The notes beneath the pieces were generated by a model that saw nothing but the letters and a program-made list of their open reading frames with translations, had not been told where the DNA came from and ran no database searches. A stretch of 64,000 nt of DNA from Rubripirellula reticaptiva. Lineage in GTDB: Bacteria; Planctomycetota; Planctomycetia; Pirellulales; Pirellulaceae. The stretch is from the NCBI RefSeq assembly GCF_007860175.1, contig NZ_SJPX01000005.1:868001-932000 (forward strand), written 5' to 3'. The position numbers and the translations under genes are program-made. Positions 52,201-60,886 of the stretch are shown one piece after another; positions within the stretch are counted from its first letter, which is position 1; each line of letters starts with the position of its first letter.

Positions 52201-55200
52201 TCAGGTGAGCCCGCGTGCGCGAACACACGTGATCGTCGAAGCGGCGTGCGAACACAACTTGAAATCGGTCGATGTCGAAATCCCGCGCGACGCAATGACC
52301 GTTTTTTGCGGCCCCAGCGGCAGCGGCAAGTCGTCGATGGCGATGGACACGATTTACGCCGAAGGTCAACGACGATATGTCGAATCGTTGTCTTCGTACG
52401 CAAGACAGTTCATTGGGCAAGTCCAGAAACCTCGCGTAGACCGCATCGAAGGGCTCTCGCCTGCGGTTGCATTAGAACAAAAGAATCTTGGTCACAGCCC
52501 GCGTAGCACTGTCGGCACGGTGACGGAAGTCTATGACTACCTGCGCATTTTGATGGCTCGGCTGGGCACGATGTACTGCCCTGATTGCCAGATCCCGATC
52601 GGCACGCAGACGCCCGACCAAATCGTCGACAAGGTCATGGCGATGCCCGAGGGCACGCGTGCCTTGCTGATGTCACCGATCGAAGTTCAAGCTGGTGAAG
52701 GCGCTAAAGACACCTGGCAAAGTCTGCGCAGTACCGGATACCAACGTGTTCGCATCGACGGTGTCACGGTGGCACTCGACAACGCACCGGCGCTTGACCC
52801 GCGTAAGAAACAAAAAGTGCAAGTCGTTGTCGACCGCATCGTTGTTCAAGAATCGGACCAGTCGCGGATCAGCGATTCAATCGAACAAGCATTGTCGCTT
52901 GGCGTCGGAGTCTTGGAAGTCGCGATCGCCGATGACGAGCGTGACGAACCGAAGTGGAAAACGATCATTCACAGCCAGCACTTGGTGTGCAGTTGCTGTG
53001 GCCGTTCGTTCAACGACTTAACGCCTCACCACTTCTCGTTCAACTCGGCTGTCGGCTGGTGCCCGAGCTGCGAGGGCCTAGGCACGCAAACCGGAACCAA
53101 CCCGACGGCGCTGATCGGCTTATCCAGTTCGTCACTTTCCGAAGGCGCAACGCTGCTGTGGCCGAGTGTCGACAAGTCAGTATCGATGTGGATGCTGAAG
53201 GCACTGTCGCGTCACACCGACATTCGAATCGATGTCCCGTATGACGAACTGTCGGTGTCTGAAAAACGAGTGCTGTTTCGCGGAACCGGCCCGGCTTGGA
53301 TCGAAGTCAAACAGTCGGACACGGACAACGATCCAGCCAAGTCAAAATCTAGCTCCTTAAAATCGGACCTATCGACTCCGATCTTTCGTTTTCAGTTCAA
53401 GGGTTTCTATCCGGCGCTCGAAGAAGCATCGCGGCTGACGCCTGGGCTTCGCGGCAAGCTGGAACAGTTCACTGACGAAATCGACTGTGCCGCGTGTGAT
53501 GGGTCAAGGCTGCGCGAAGAAGCTGCCGCAGTTCACTTTCGTGGTCGAACGATCGCTGACCTTGTCCATATGCCGCTGAACCGTTTGGCGGACGAAGTCA
53601 AATCGTGGAAGCTTGACAAACGCGAAAAGAAAATTGCCGGCGAACTGGTTCGCGAAGTTCAATCTCGCGTGCGATTTCTGCTGGACGTCGGACTGAATTA
53701 CCTGACGCTGCACCGAGGCGCGGCCACGTTGTCGGGTGGCGAGGCGCAGCGGATTCGTTTGGCCGGACAACTAGGCAGCGGTCTTTGCGGTGTGCTTTAT
53801 GTTCTGGACGAACCGACGATCGGGCTGCACCCACGTGACAACCTGCGTTTGCTCGGAGCGCTGCATCGACTGCGTGACCAGGGCAACACGTTGTTGGTGG
53901 TCGAACACGATCACGATGTCATCAAAGGCAGCGACTACCTCTGTGACTTTGGTCCCAAGGCTGGCCGCAACGGCGGTCGCATCGTCGCACGCGGAGCCCC
54001 CGACGCCGTCGAACCTCTAGATGAGAGCGTCACTGCTGGCTACATCAACGGCGCCGAATCGATCCCGATCCCACCGTCGCGTCGACCGGTGACGTCGGCC
54101 AACGGCCAGATCATGGTCAACCAACTAAAAGTCATCGGCGCTCGTGAACACAACCTAAAGAACGTCAACTTCGAACTTCCGCTCGGCACATTCACGGCGA
54201 TCACTGGCCCCAGCGGCAGCGGCAAGAGTTCGTTGATCGACGGCATTCTGTATCCGGTTCTGGCTCGTCGCTTGCACCGCGCACGGCTGCGACCGGGACG
54301 CCACGAAAAGGTCGAAGGTGTTCGCTACATCGACAAAGTGATCGAAGTCGATCAGTCACCACTTGGCAACACGCCCAGCAGCAACCCGGCGACGTACACC
54401 GGCGTGTTCGACCTGATCCGCAATCTCTTCGCCAGCATCCCCGAAGCCGCCCAGCGCAAGTTCACCGCCCGCACATTCAGCTTCAACGTGCCCGGCGGAC
54501 GTTGCGAAACCTGCGAAGGGAGCGGGCAACTGAAGATCGAAATGCACTTTCTGCCGGACGTGTGGGTACCGTGCGAAGATTGCCAATCTCGGCGATACCG
54601 TGACGATGTTTTGGAAGTCAAGCATCACGGCCAATCGATCGCGGACGTTCTCGACATGCAAATCGGCGACGCGGTTGAGTTGTTTGCCGGACACACCAAA
54701 ATCCAGCACATCCTGCAAACCATCTGCGATGTCGGACTCGATTACGTCACGCTTGGCCAATCCGCACCGACGTTGTCGGGCGGTGAAGCCCAGCGAGTCA
54801 AGTTGGCCGCTGAACTGGCCCGTCCGGTTACCGGCAACACTCTTTACTTATTGGATGAACCCACCACCGGACTTCACTTTCACGACATTGAAAAACTGTT
54901 GGGCGTGCTGCAGCGTCTCGTCGATCTTGGGAACACGGTTGTTGTGATCGAACACAACCTGGACGTCATCAAGTGTGCCGACTGGGTCGTCGACATGGGC
55001 CCAGGCGCGGGCGTCGACGGTGGCCAGATCGTGTTTGCGGGAACTCCCGAGGGACTCGCAAAGTCGCGAAAGTCACTGACGGCACCGTTCATGGCCGAAG
55101 CACTCGGACAACCCAAGGTGTCCCCGCAGCGACGATCGCCAACGGAAAAACCGAAGCCAACTGGAAAACCGAAACCAGCGAAAACCGAAACGCCATTGCC

Positions 55201-55651
55201 TGCTTGCGACGCGCCAATCGACGAAGCGTCCGCGATCACGGATCCCTGGAAAGTGCTGGGCCGAAAATGGCATTCACTTGGCAAAGGATTTCCTGCGGGC
55301 CAGAAACCAGACTGGCCGCTCGAGATCGCTGACCAAACCCTAGCGCTGTTAGAAAACGTCGCCGGCGACAATTCGCTCGACTTTATTTCCCCGACCAGCG
55401 TATCGGTGAAGCCCGAAGGTTCAAAAACGCCCTGGGCAGAAGTCGAAACGAAGACACCAGAATCGCTAAAAGTCACGCTGGCCGGCCCCACCGAAACGAT
55501 GGACTTAGAAGGACTGCCAAAGATGCGCGTCGATGGTCCGGTCGAGATGGGCGACTACACGTTCATCACACTTAATTTCACGGAAGAAAAACACGTGCGA
55601 AGCCGGAAACTAAAAACGTTTCTGAAGAGTCACCTGGAACGATCACAGTAG
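49229..55651 (+). CDS. uvrA: Tandem (double-length) excinuclease ABC subunit UvrA
   Basis: UvrA finds DNA damage and loads UvrB in nucleotide excision repair. This 2140-residue protein contains two complete UvrA units head to tail, about residues 1-975 and 998-1955. Each has two ABC ATPase modules: Walker A GVSGSGKSS and GPSGSGKSS forms, LSGGESQRIRLA or LSGGEAQRIKLS signatures, and LDEPSIGLHPRDN or LDEPTTGLHF. Each has its own zinc modules (CPKCEEP, CHSCGTSF with CTTCDGLG, CSACEGNG with CPICQGRR in unit one; CPDCQIP, CSCCGRSF, CETCEGSG with CEDCQSRR in unit two). All four ATP sites look intact. A Pro/Lys linker and about 140 residues of unknown tail follow. Canonical UvrA, a dimer, is about 950 residues. 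Confidence 0.95.
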   Translation: MTTTEITVKGAREHNLRDVNLTLPRGQLICFSGVSGSGKSSLAFDTLYAEGQRRYVESLSNYARQFMGQMPKPDVDLVSGLSPSISISQKSSGNNPRSTVGTITEIYDFLRVLFARVGTGFCPKCEEPITAQSRDAIASRILSLPDEATVWIMAPLVRGQKGEFRDLFEDLRKQGFTRARVDGETIRLSEPPSLDRNSRHDVEVIIDRIEPDARDRGRVTEAVETGLKLGEATLIVSLSEANDHSTGPVKQDVLYSSKYACHSCGTSFKPPTPQLFSFNSPQGMCTTCDGLGRLYTFVPNLLIPDESLSVKKGAICLLGKWADLGRYRQHIYKGVAESFEAAFGFDKGTMLDKPWRDLSEEAKHVWLWGADESVEFTWKAGSKATKYSGDFDGFIPELVDRYKTSKNKMQLRQFEKHMATLDCPDCHGKRLNEQASAVRITSAGERSPAAKDIGATQTASKTLPELCELPVDELADFFAEIVLGKTEAKIASEALKEIRARIGFLLGVGLEYLTLGRTAPTLSGGESQRIRLAGQIGSGLVGVLYILDEPSIGLHPRDNDRLIETLERLRDTGNTLIVVEHDEDTMRASDLIVDFGPGPGVKGGRVVATGTVDDVMNSTRSVTGQFLAGTRAITPAETLRPIDKASMLSIRGARFHNLKNVDVDIPLGGVVCVTGVSGSGKSSLIGGILEPALRNALNGAEQEIGEHDSISGLEHLDKTIAIDQSPIGRTPRSNPATYVKVFDEIRNLYAKMPEAKTRGYTSSRFSFNVDGGRCSACEGNGATKLEMDFLADIWVTCPICQGRRYNRETLSVQFKGASIADVLEMDISQALKLFKNIPKVAEKLQTLVDVGLEYLKLGQPSPTLSGGEAQRIKLSRELSKRETGKTLYVLDEPTTGLHFADIEMLLKVIHRLADHGNTIVIVEHNTDVIKTADWVIDLGPEGGAGGGRIIAQGRPAEVATVTESYTGAALAKSLGIKRSAPPKPVVRREIAQVSPRARTHVIVEAACEHNLKSVDVEIPRDAMTVFCGPSGSGKSSMAMDTIYAEGQRRYVESLSSYARQFIGQVQKPRVDRIEGLSPAVALEQKNLGHSPRSTVGTVTEVYDYLRILMARLGTMYCPDCQIPIGTQTPDQIVDKVMAMPEGTRALLMSPIEVQAGEGAKDTWQSLRSTGYQRVRIDGVTVALDNAPALDPRKKQKVQVVVDRIVVQESDQSRISDSIEQALSLGVGVLEVAIADDERDEPKWKTIIHSQHLVCSCCGRSFNDLTPHHFSFNSAVGWCPSCEGLGTQTGTNPTALIGLSSSSLSEGATLLWPSVDKSVSMWMLKALSRHTDIRIDVPYDELSVSEKRVLFRGTGPAWIEVKQSDTDNDPAKSKSSSLKSDLSTPIFRFQFKGFYPALEEASRLTPGLRGKLEQFTDEIDCAACDGSRLREEAAAVHFRGRTIADLVHMPLNRLADEVKSWKLDKREKKIAGELVREVQSRVRFLLDVGLNYLTLHRGAATLSGGEAQRIRLAGQLGSGLCGVLYVLDEPTIGLHPRDNLRLLGALHRLRDQGNTLLVVEHDHDVIKGSDYLCDFGPKAGRNGGRIVARGAPDAVEPLDESVTAGYINGAESIPIPPSRRPVTSANGQIMVNQLKVIGAREHNLKNVNFELPLGTFTAITGPSGSGKSSLIDGILYPVLARRLHRARLRPGRHEKVEGVRYIDKVIEVDQSPLGNTPSSNPATYTGVFDLIRNLFASIPEAAQRKFTARTFSFNVPGGRCETCEGSGQLKIEMHFLPDVWVPCEDCQSRRYRDDVLEVKHHGQSIADVLDMQIGDAVELFAGHTKIQHILQTICDVGLDYVTLGQSAPTLSGGEAQRVKLAAELARPVTGNTLYLLDEPTTGLHFHDIEKLLGVLQRLVDLGNTVVVIEHNLDVIKCADWVVDMGPGAGVDGGQIVFAGTPEGLAKSRKSLTAPFMAEALGQPKVSPQRRSPTEKPKPTGKPKPAKTETPLPACDAPIDEASAITDPWKVLGRKWHSLGKGFPAGQKPDWPLEIADQTLALLENVAGDNSLDFISPTSVSVKPEGSKTPWAEVETKTPESLKVTLAGPTETMDLEGLPKMRVDGPVEMGDYTFITLNFTEEKHVRSRKLKTFLKSHLERSQ

Positions 55652-55664
55652 AACTTTCGGCAAC

Positions 55665-57035
55665 CTACCGAGATCCCTCGTGCTCGTCTTCACCTGGCAA
55701 ACTTGCGATCACGGGTGCATCCAGCGAAGCGCTGTTGAGACGAACCGAGACGGTTCGAACTTCGATGTCGTCGTTCCTGGTTTCAATCTTTGGCACTCGC
55801 GCGAGCAGGAACAACGTCCCGCCCCGAGCCACCGTCGAAACGCCGAAGATCACAAGGTAGCCAACGTAACTGGTTTCCAAAATCCAAAGAATGCTGCCGC
55901 CAATCAGCGCGCCGACGACAAACGCGATCGTGTTGATCAAGTTGTACATCGTCAACAAGCTTGTCCGTTCTTCGACTGCGATGGCGTCGAAAAACATCAA
56001 AAAGAACGCAAGCTCGTAGGCTGCCCAGACGACTCCGGCGCCCACTTGAATGGCGATCAACCAAGGCATTGCATCCGAGACAATCCAGGCCGCCGACATC
56101 GGAACGATACCGATGCCGCCGATCCATAACAACCTGTGGGGACCGATCCGGTGTGCCACATGGCCCCACATCGGCAATGTCACCACCTTGGCCAAGAACG
56201 TCATCGAAATCAGTGTGACGTACTGTGTGTAGCTATGACCAAGTTTCTGGAACATGAACGGCGTAAGATATGGCCCAGCGATCTGCGCGGCGACTTGAAC
56301 TGCGGCTAGGTACAACAGCAACCGCCCACTGCCCTCGTTCAAGAGATGTCGACACGCGCTAAGCAATGGGATTGATCGCATGTTCGCCGGAATCGGCGTC
56401 GGCTCGCTTTTGATTACGAGCATCGCTACCGACACGACTCGGCACGCCCCCGCCAGCCCAAAAACAATCGCATAGGCCGTCAATAGCTGTTCGCTCTGGC
56501 TCGCCCACTGCAGTCCAAATCCGCCCGCCAAAAAACCAGCAAACACCGCGGCTTGTGACGACCGCGTGCGAAACGCAAAGTAGCGAGACCGAATCGGTGG
56601 CGGAACGACGGTACCAATCCAAGTGTTCCACGCAGGACCACCGGCAAGTCCCGCGCCCCAGTAAATGCTGGCGATCAACATCAGCGACGTTCCGCTGATC
56701 GAACCTCGCAGCGCCGCGATGACAAGCGGCACAAACACCAAGGCCTGGATCGACGAGCAAAGCACGACCCAACGTTTGTGCGACCCGAGGGTTCGAATCA
56801 AACGTGGCGAAACGAGTTGCAGCACACCCCCGCACAGCAATGGCAAACTTCCCATCAGCCCGGCGGTCAGTTCGCTAATCCCAATCGCCAGCGCAAAGGC
56901 AACCAGATACGTTTCACCGAAGCCGACCATGCCACCCCAAGCCGTTGCGTCGGCGCAGCTTGCACGCAAGTTCGTTCGCAGTTCACGGCGACGCGCAAGA
57001 GAGCGTGCGATCGGATGGTTGCCGGCGTAGGTCAA
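55665..57035 (-). CDS. MFS transporter
   Basis: A 456-residue major facilitator protein with about 12 helices. AIGISELTAGLMGSLPLLCGGV is helix 2 and its loop, APRLIRTLGSHKRWVVLCS-like sequence gives the basic loop between helices 2 and 3, and RSRYFAFRTRSSQAAVFAGFL starts the fourth to fifth helices. The soluble C-terminus (ETRNDDIEVRTVSVRL) is short. The start is TTG at 57035; an ATG at GMVGFGETYL would remove a basic N-terminal segment. Substrate unknown. It lies 16 bases downstream of the aminotransferase gene on the same strand, so the pair may be one unit, perhaps handling an amino acid. It converges with uvrA. Confidence 0.88.
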   Translation of the reverse strand: MTYAGNHPIARSLARRRELRTNLRASCADATAWGGMVGFGETYLVAFALAIGISELTAGLMGSLPLLCGGVLQLVSPRLIRTLGSHKRWVVLCSSIQALVFVPLVIAALRGSISGTSLMLIASIYWGAGLAGGPAWNTWIGTVVPPPIRSRYFAFRTRSSQAAVFAGFLAGGFGLQWASQSEQLLTAYAIVFGLAGACRVVSVAMLVIKSEPTPIPANMRSIPLLSACRHLLNEGSGRLLLYLAAVQVAAQIAGPYLTPFMFQKLGHSYTQYVTLISMTFLAKVVTLPMWGHVAHRIGPHRLLWIGGIGIVPMSAAWIVSDAMPWLIAIQVGAGVVWAAYELAFFLMFFDAIAVEERTSLLTMYNLINTIAFVVGALIGGSILWILETSYVGYLVIFGVSTVARGGTLFLLARVPKIETRNDDIEVRTVSVRLNSASLDAPVIASLPGEDEHEGSR

Positions 57036-57050
57036 TGTCAGGAAGGAAGC

Positions 57051-58355
57051 TTAAGCTTTGACAATCGCCGGGGGTGACGACAAGCACTTCGAGATTTGAC
57101 GAACCGCTTGACGCAAGCGTTGCTCATTCTCGACCAGCGACATTCGCAGGAAGCCTTCGCCACCCTGACCGAAACCGCTGCCGGGGCTGACGGCGACGTT
57201 GCCTTCTTCCAGTAACTTCATCGCAAAGTCCATCGTCGACATCGCACTCTTCCAAGGCTCCGGAATCTCGGCCCACACGAACATGCCGGCCTTAGGCGGG
57301 TTCACCGTCCAACCTAATCGACGCAGCCCGCTGACCAGCGCATCGCGGCGACCTTGGTAGATCAGACTTTGCTTTTCAACCGCTTCTTCGGTGTCTCGCA
57401 GTGCCACGATCGCAGCAATCTGGATCGCCTGAAACATGCCATAGTCGTAATAGCCTTTGATCGTTCCCAGGCCACGAATCATGTCGGCGTTGCCGGCACA
57501 AAAACCGACTCGCCATCCGGCCATGTTGTAGCCCTTGCTCATCGTCGTGAATTCCACCCCAACATCCTTGGCGCCCTTGGCCGACAAGAAGCTTGGCGGC
57601 TTGTATCCGTCGAAGGCAACATCGGCGTAAGCAAAGTCATGAATGACCAAGAACCCATAACGTTTTGCCAATCGAACAACTTCGACAAAAAAGTCAGGTT
57701 CGATGACTGCCGATGATGGGTTGTGAGGGTAGTTAACGATCAAGATCTTAGGTCGCGGCGCCATGTGCTCGCACGTGTAAGCGACATTGCGCAGGAACAA
57801 ATCTGGGTCGGCAACGTCAAGCGACACGACATTGCCAGACGCCAAAATAACTCCATACATGTGCACTGGAAAATACGGCGACGGAATCATCGCCGTATCG
57901 CCAGGCCCCATTAGAGCCAAGCACATATGCGAGAAACCTTCTTTGCTGCCCAAACATGAAATCACTTCGTGTTCGGGATCCAGCGTCACGCCATACTTGC
58001 GTTCGTACTTCTTGGTGACTTCACGGCGCAAATTGGCGATGCCGTTCGATTTGCTGTATCCATGATTGGTCGGATCCGTCGCCGCGGTCATCAATTTGTC
58101 GATAACGACTTGTTCGGGTGGATCCGACGGATTGCCCATCCCCATGTCGATAACGTCATCACCCGCCCGACGCTTTTGGTACAGCAGATTGTTGATCCGC
58201 CCAAACATATAAGGCGGCAGACGCTCGACCCGCGAGGCGAACTTGACCGCAAACGGCTCCGGCACCGGATCGGTGATCGGCATATCGATGGCAGGCGCGT
58301 CGATATTGGGCGTGTCGTTGAACTTATTAGGATCGTTTTCGCGGGTATCGGTCAT
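57051..58355 (-). CDS. Class I/II aminotransferase (AlaC/DapL-like)
   Basis: A 434-residue PLP-dependent aminotransferase of fold type [65 protein letters not shown] and the PLP Lys in [16 protein letters not shown] are typical of the group that includes AlaC and LL-diaminopimelate aminotransferase. The Arg that binds the substrate carboxylate is in [15 protein letters not shown]. Substrate cannot be settled by eye: pyruvate or alanine transamination is most likely, diaminopimelate is possible. ATG at 58355 is used; the TTG two codons upstream is possible. The N-terminal 40 residues (Asp/Asn/Pro-rich) are extra. Confidence 0.92.
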   Translation of the reverse strand: MTDTRENDPNKFNDTPNIDAPAIDMPITDPVPEPFAVKFASRVERLPPYMFGRINNLLYQKRRAGDDVIDMGMGNPSDPPEQVVIDKLMTAATDPTNHGYSKSNGIANLRREVTKKYERKYGVTLDPEHEVISCLGSKEGFSHMCLALMGPGDTAMIPSPYFPVHMYGVILASGNVVSLDVADPDLFLRNVAYTCEHMAPRPKILIVNYPHNPSSAVIEPDFFVEVVRLAKRYGFLVIHDFAYADVAFDGYKPPSFLSAKGAKDVGVEFTTMSKGYNMAGWRVGFCAGNADMIRGLGTIKGYYDYGMFQAIQIAAIVALRDTEEAVEKQSLIYQGRRDALVSGLRRLGWTVNPPKAGMFVWAEIPEPWKSAMSTMDFAMKLLEEGNVAVSPGSGFGQGGEGFLRMSLVENEQRLRQAVRQISKCLSSPPAIVKA

Positions 58356-58500
58356 GATCAAAACTGTGGGGATCGAAACTGAGCTGTCGGAACAGCGTCC
58401 ATTGTCAACGAGACACCAAATCTAGCCCAGGGGTTAGCCAAAATTTGTAGGTCGCTCTGCTCCCAGACCAACTGGGGCGGTAAACGTATCCAGATCCATC

Positions 58501-58529
58501 AAAAAACCCCGCCAGGACATGACGGGGTT
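58501..58529 (-). terminator. Rho-independent terminator of the parvulin gene
   Basis: On the minus strand AACCCCG, an 11-base loop and CGGGGTT form a 7-base-pair stem followed by a run of T (A run at 58501-58506). It lies 26 bases past the stop at 58555. Confidence 0.8.
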
Positions 58530-58554
58530 AAGTGATCGGGGAGATTCCAGCAAG

Positions 58555-60369
58555 TTATTGCCGAGCTTCAGCGACCCGAGGCGTTTCCTTGGACGCGGCA
58601 AGGAAATTGTCAATTTCAGCCTTTTCCCGAAGGTCTTCGATGCGTTCCGCCATCAGGCGACGCATTTTCCGTTCGGTCAGGTCGCGAACCAGTTCACCTT
58701 GAACGGCCGCAGGATCGGTCACGACAGGCTCGGTGAACCCTTGGCAACGCAAGATGATGTACTTGCCGCCGGTTGCGATGATTCCGCTAAGTTCGCCAGC
58801 CTTCAGAGCGAACGCTTCCTTTTCGACCGACGGTTGACCGCCGTGCTTTCGAATCGGTGGAACCTTGCCCATGTTGCCCGACGAAACAGGTTCGACGCTG
58901 TACTGTGAAGCCAAACGGCCAAAGAAATCGTCGGTTGGGTTGTCGCGAGCCATTTCCCAGATTTTTTGGGCACTGCGTTGATCCGACAGAACACACGCCA
59001 ACACTTCGACGCGAGGTCCGTAGGCAGCTTCGAAGCCTTCTTTCATATCGGCATCGGTCAACACCATGTCATCTTCGACCAACTTCGTCAGCGCGACGCT
59101 TGGCCAAACCGAATCAGCCATGTAGACACCACGAGTCACCTCGCCAGTCGACAAAACTTGTTCCATCCACGCTTCGGTATCGGGCGTCCCATCGGGATTG
59201 ACGATCCCATAACTAACTGCGGCACGCGAAATCTCAGCGTGCAGGTCAGCATCGGTGACCTGTTTGTTCATTTGACGCAGTGCTTGTGTCAACAATTTGC
59301 GATTGATTTCGCCTTCCAAGACTTCTTCGCCATGGCGTTTGATGCATTCTTCGCCGACCAAAGCCAACGTGATTTGTTCGCCGTTAATAATCGCGCCGGC
59401 ACCAGGGTATTGTTGTTCAAGTTCCTCGTTGCCAAGCACCTTGATGACGTTGGCTTCTTGTTGCAACTTGGAAAACAGTTCCGTTGCCGCCGAACGCATT
59501 TTCTCGTCGCGGATACGGTCAGTGATTTGTTCGCGGATCGCCGGCAAAGCCTGCGGACTTGGCGAGCTAGCGGGAATACGTCGAACCGCTTGCAACAGGA
59601 TCCATTGATCGCCCAACTGCAAGACTTGCGAAACTTCGCCGTCCTTCAGACCGAACGCGACTTCTTCCAATCGTGTGTCACCGCTGTGGCGTCGGATTGG
59701 CGGGATCAAGCCACCAACGCTTGCGCTGGCTTCGTCTTCGCTGAACTGCTTTGCCAAACTGGCGAACTTGTCCGGATCGGCTGCGGCTTGGGCGTGCAGC
59801 TTATTGGCTTTCGCTTCGTTGTCACACATGATCAAGCGACACTTGGCGGCTTCACCATACTGGGCCACAAACGATCGGTTGAATTCTTCTTGAGTGACTT
59901 CGACTTGATCGGCCACCAAGCGACGAAGTGCCAACATCGGCCAAATGATTTCGCGGCTGTATTGGTTGGGATCGATATTGCGTTCTTCTTTTAGAAGTTG
60001 CAGATAGCTTTCCATCGACAGACCAAACTTAGCCGACAAGCGACGGATTTCGTCGGTCACTTCTTGCTTGCTGACCTCGATGCCATTGTGCTGACAAGCT
60101 TGCATGATCAGGTGCCGGTTGATCATGTTGTCGATCACTTCGGTGCCGTAACGCTGGATCGATTGATCCGACAGCGTCTTGCGAGTGATTGGGTCTGCGT
60201 TGACGACCGCCACCACATTGCTGCGACTCGGTGCCGTTTCTTGTGCGATCGCCGACGATGTCAGCGTGGCGCCCAAAACGGCGGCCAGCGTGAGCGCTGG
60301 AAAACAACGACAGAGCGGGCGGATGGATTGGGTCATGAATTTTCGCGTGCGGGCGGTTTGCAGTGGCAT
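58555..60369 (-). CDS. Exported peptidyl-prolyl isomerase with two parvulin-type repeats
   Basis: A 604-residue periplasmic chaperone-type PPIase. A signal peptide (FPALTLAAVLGATLTSSAIA, cleavage likely before QE) is followed by two similar halves, each a SurA-like helical part and a parvulin domain. Half one has FASLAKQFSEDEASASVGGL and IPPIRRHSGD; half two has FFGRLASQYSVEPVSSGNMG and VPPIRKHGG. The halves resemble each other, so an internal duplication is likely. The role is folding of outer-membrane or exported proteins, as for SurA or PrsA. ATG at 60369 is chosen because AGGAG lies nine bases upstream (60379-60383); ATG at 60336 lacks one. A terminator follows the gene. Confidence 0.9.
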   Translation of the reverse strand: MPLQTARTRKFMTQSIRPLCRCFPALTLAAVLGATLTSSAIAQETAPSRSNVVAVVNADPITRKTLSDQSIQRYGTEVIDNMINRHLIMQACQHNGIEVSKQEVTDEIRRLSAKFGLSMESYLQLLKEERNIDPNQYSREIIWPMLALRRLVADQVEVTQEEFNRSFVAQYGEAAKCRLIMCDNEAKANKLHAQAAADPDKFASLAKQFSEDEASASVGGLIPPIRRHSGDTRLEEVAFGLKDGEVSQVLQLGDQWILLQAVRRIPASSPSPQALPAIREQITDRIRDEKMRSAATELFSKLQQEANVIKVLGNEELEQQYPGAGAIINGEQITLALVGEECIKRHGEEVLEGEINRKLLTQALRQMNKQVTDADLHAEISRAAVSYGIVNPDGTPDTEAWMEQVLSTGEVTRGVYMADSVWPSVALTKLVEDDMVLTDADMKEGFEAAYGPRVEVLACVLSDQRSAQKIWEMARDNPTDDFFGRLASQYSVEPVSSGNMGKVPPIRKHGGQPSVEKEAFALKAGELSGIIATGGKYIILRCQGFTEPVVTDPAAVQGELVRDLTERKMRRLMAERIEDLREKAEIDNFLAASKETPRVAEARQ

Positions 60370-60886
60370 CGTCGGTCACTCCTTTGAACCGAAGTTGGAA
60401 TCGATAGGTCGACCTTAGAAAAATTCCAACTTTCGCTCAAGTTCAATTCATTTCACGCCGGAGGCAACAAATCAGCTTGACCGCGTTCACTCGCTGGCGT
60501 CGCTAGCAAACTTTGATTTGCCCGCCGACTGGACAATGCGTATCGTGGTTGTGACGCCGCGACTTGCTGTGATGCGAGTCGTGATCCGCGCTGGGAAGCG
60601 CATGTGGTTCGAGTTGACGAGACGGTGAAACACACCGCCATGAAACTCGCTGGATTCCTGCAAATTATTCTCCTTCAATTTGCACGGATCACCGGAACAA
60701 CCTGAGCAACTAGGCATCGACTTTTCAGTCTTTGTCGGTCGCTCTCAATTTTCCAGGTAACCGCCTGATTGGTTTTTTGACCAAGCATTCTTTGTGACCT
60801 ATGTTTCCGTGGCCCTGCCTCCTGCATCAACTGCTGGGCCATGAAATGAGTGCGTCCAGATATGCACTTGTGAGCTTCCCCAAACG
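60370..60886. other. Intergenic region between divergent parvulin and S41 protease genes
   Basis: These 517 bases contain the AGGAG site for the parvulin gene and no convincing gene. Short open frames on both strands have Arg/Ser-rich translations without signal, membrane or domain features. No tRNA cloverleaf or riboswitch-like fold was evident. The length leaves room for a small RNA, but I see no hairpin with a U-tract to support one. Confidence 0.5.

Noticed and set aside
58966-59994. 342-codon plus-strand open frame opposite the parvulin gene
   Set aside because: An antisense shadow; the minus-strand gene has a signal peptide, two parvulin domains, an AGGAG site and a terminator.
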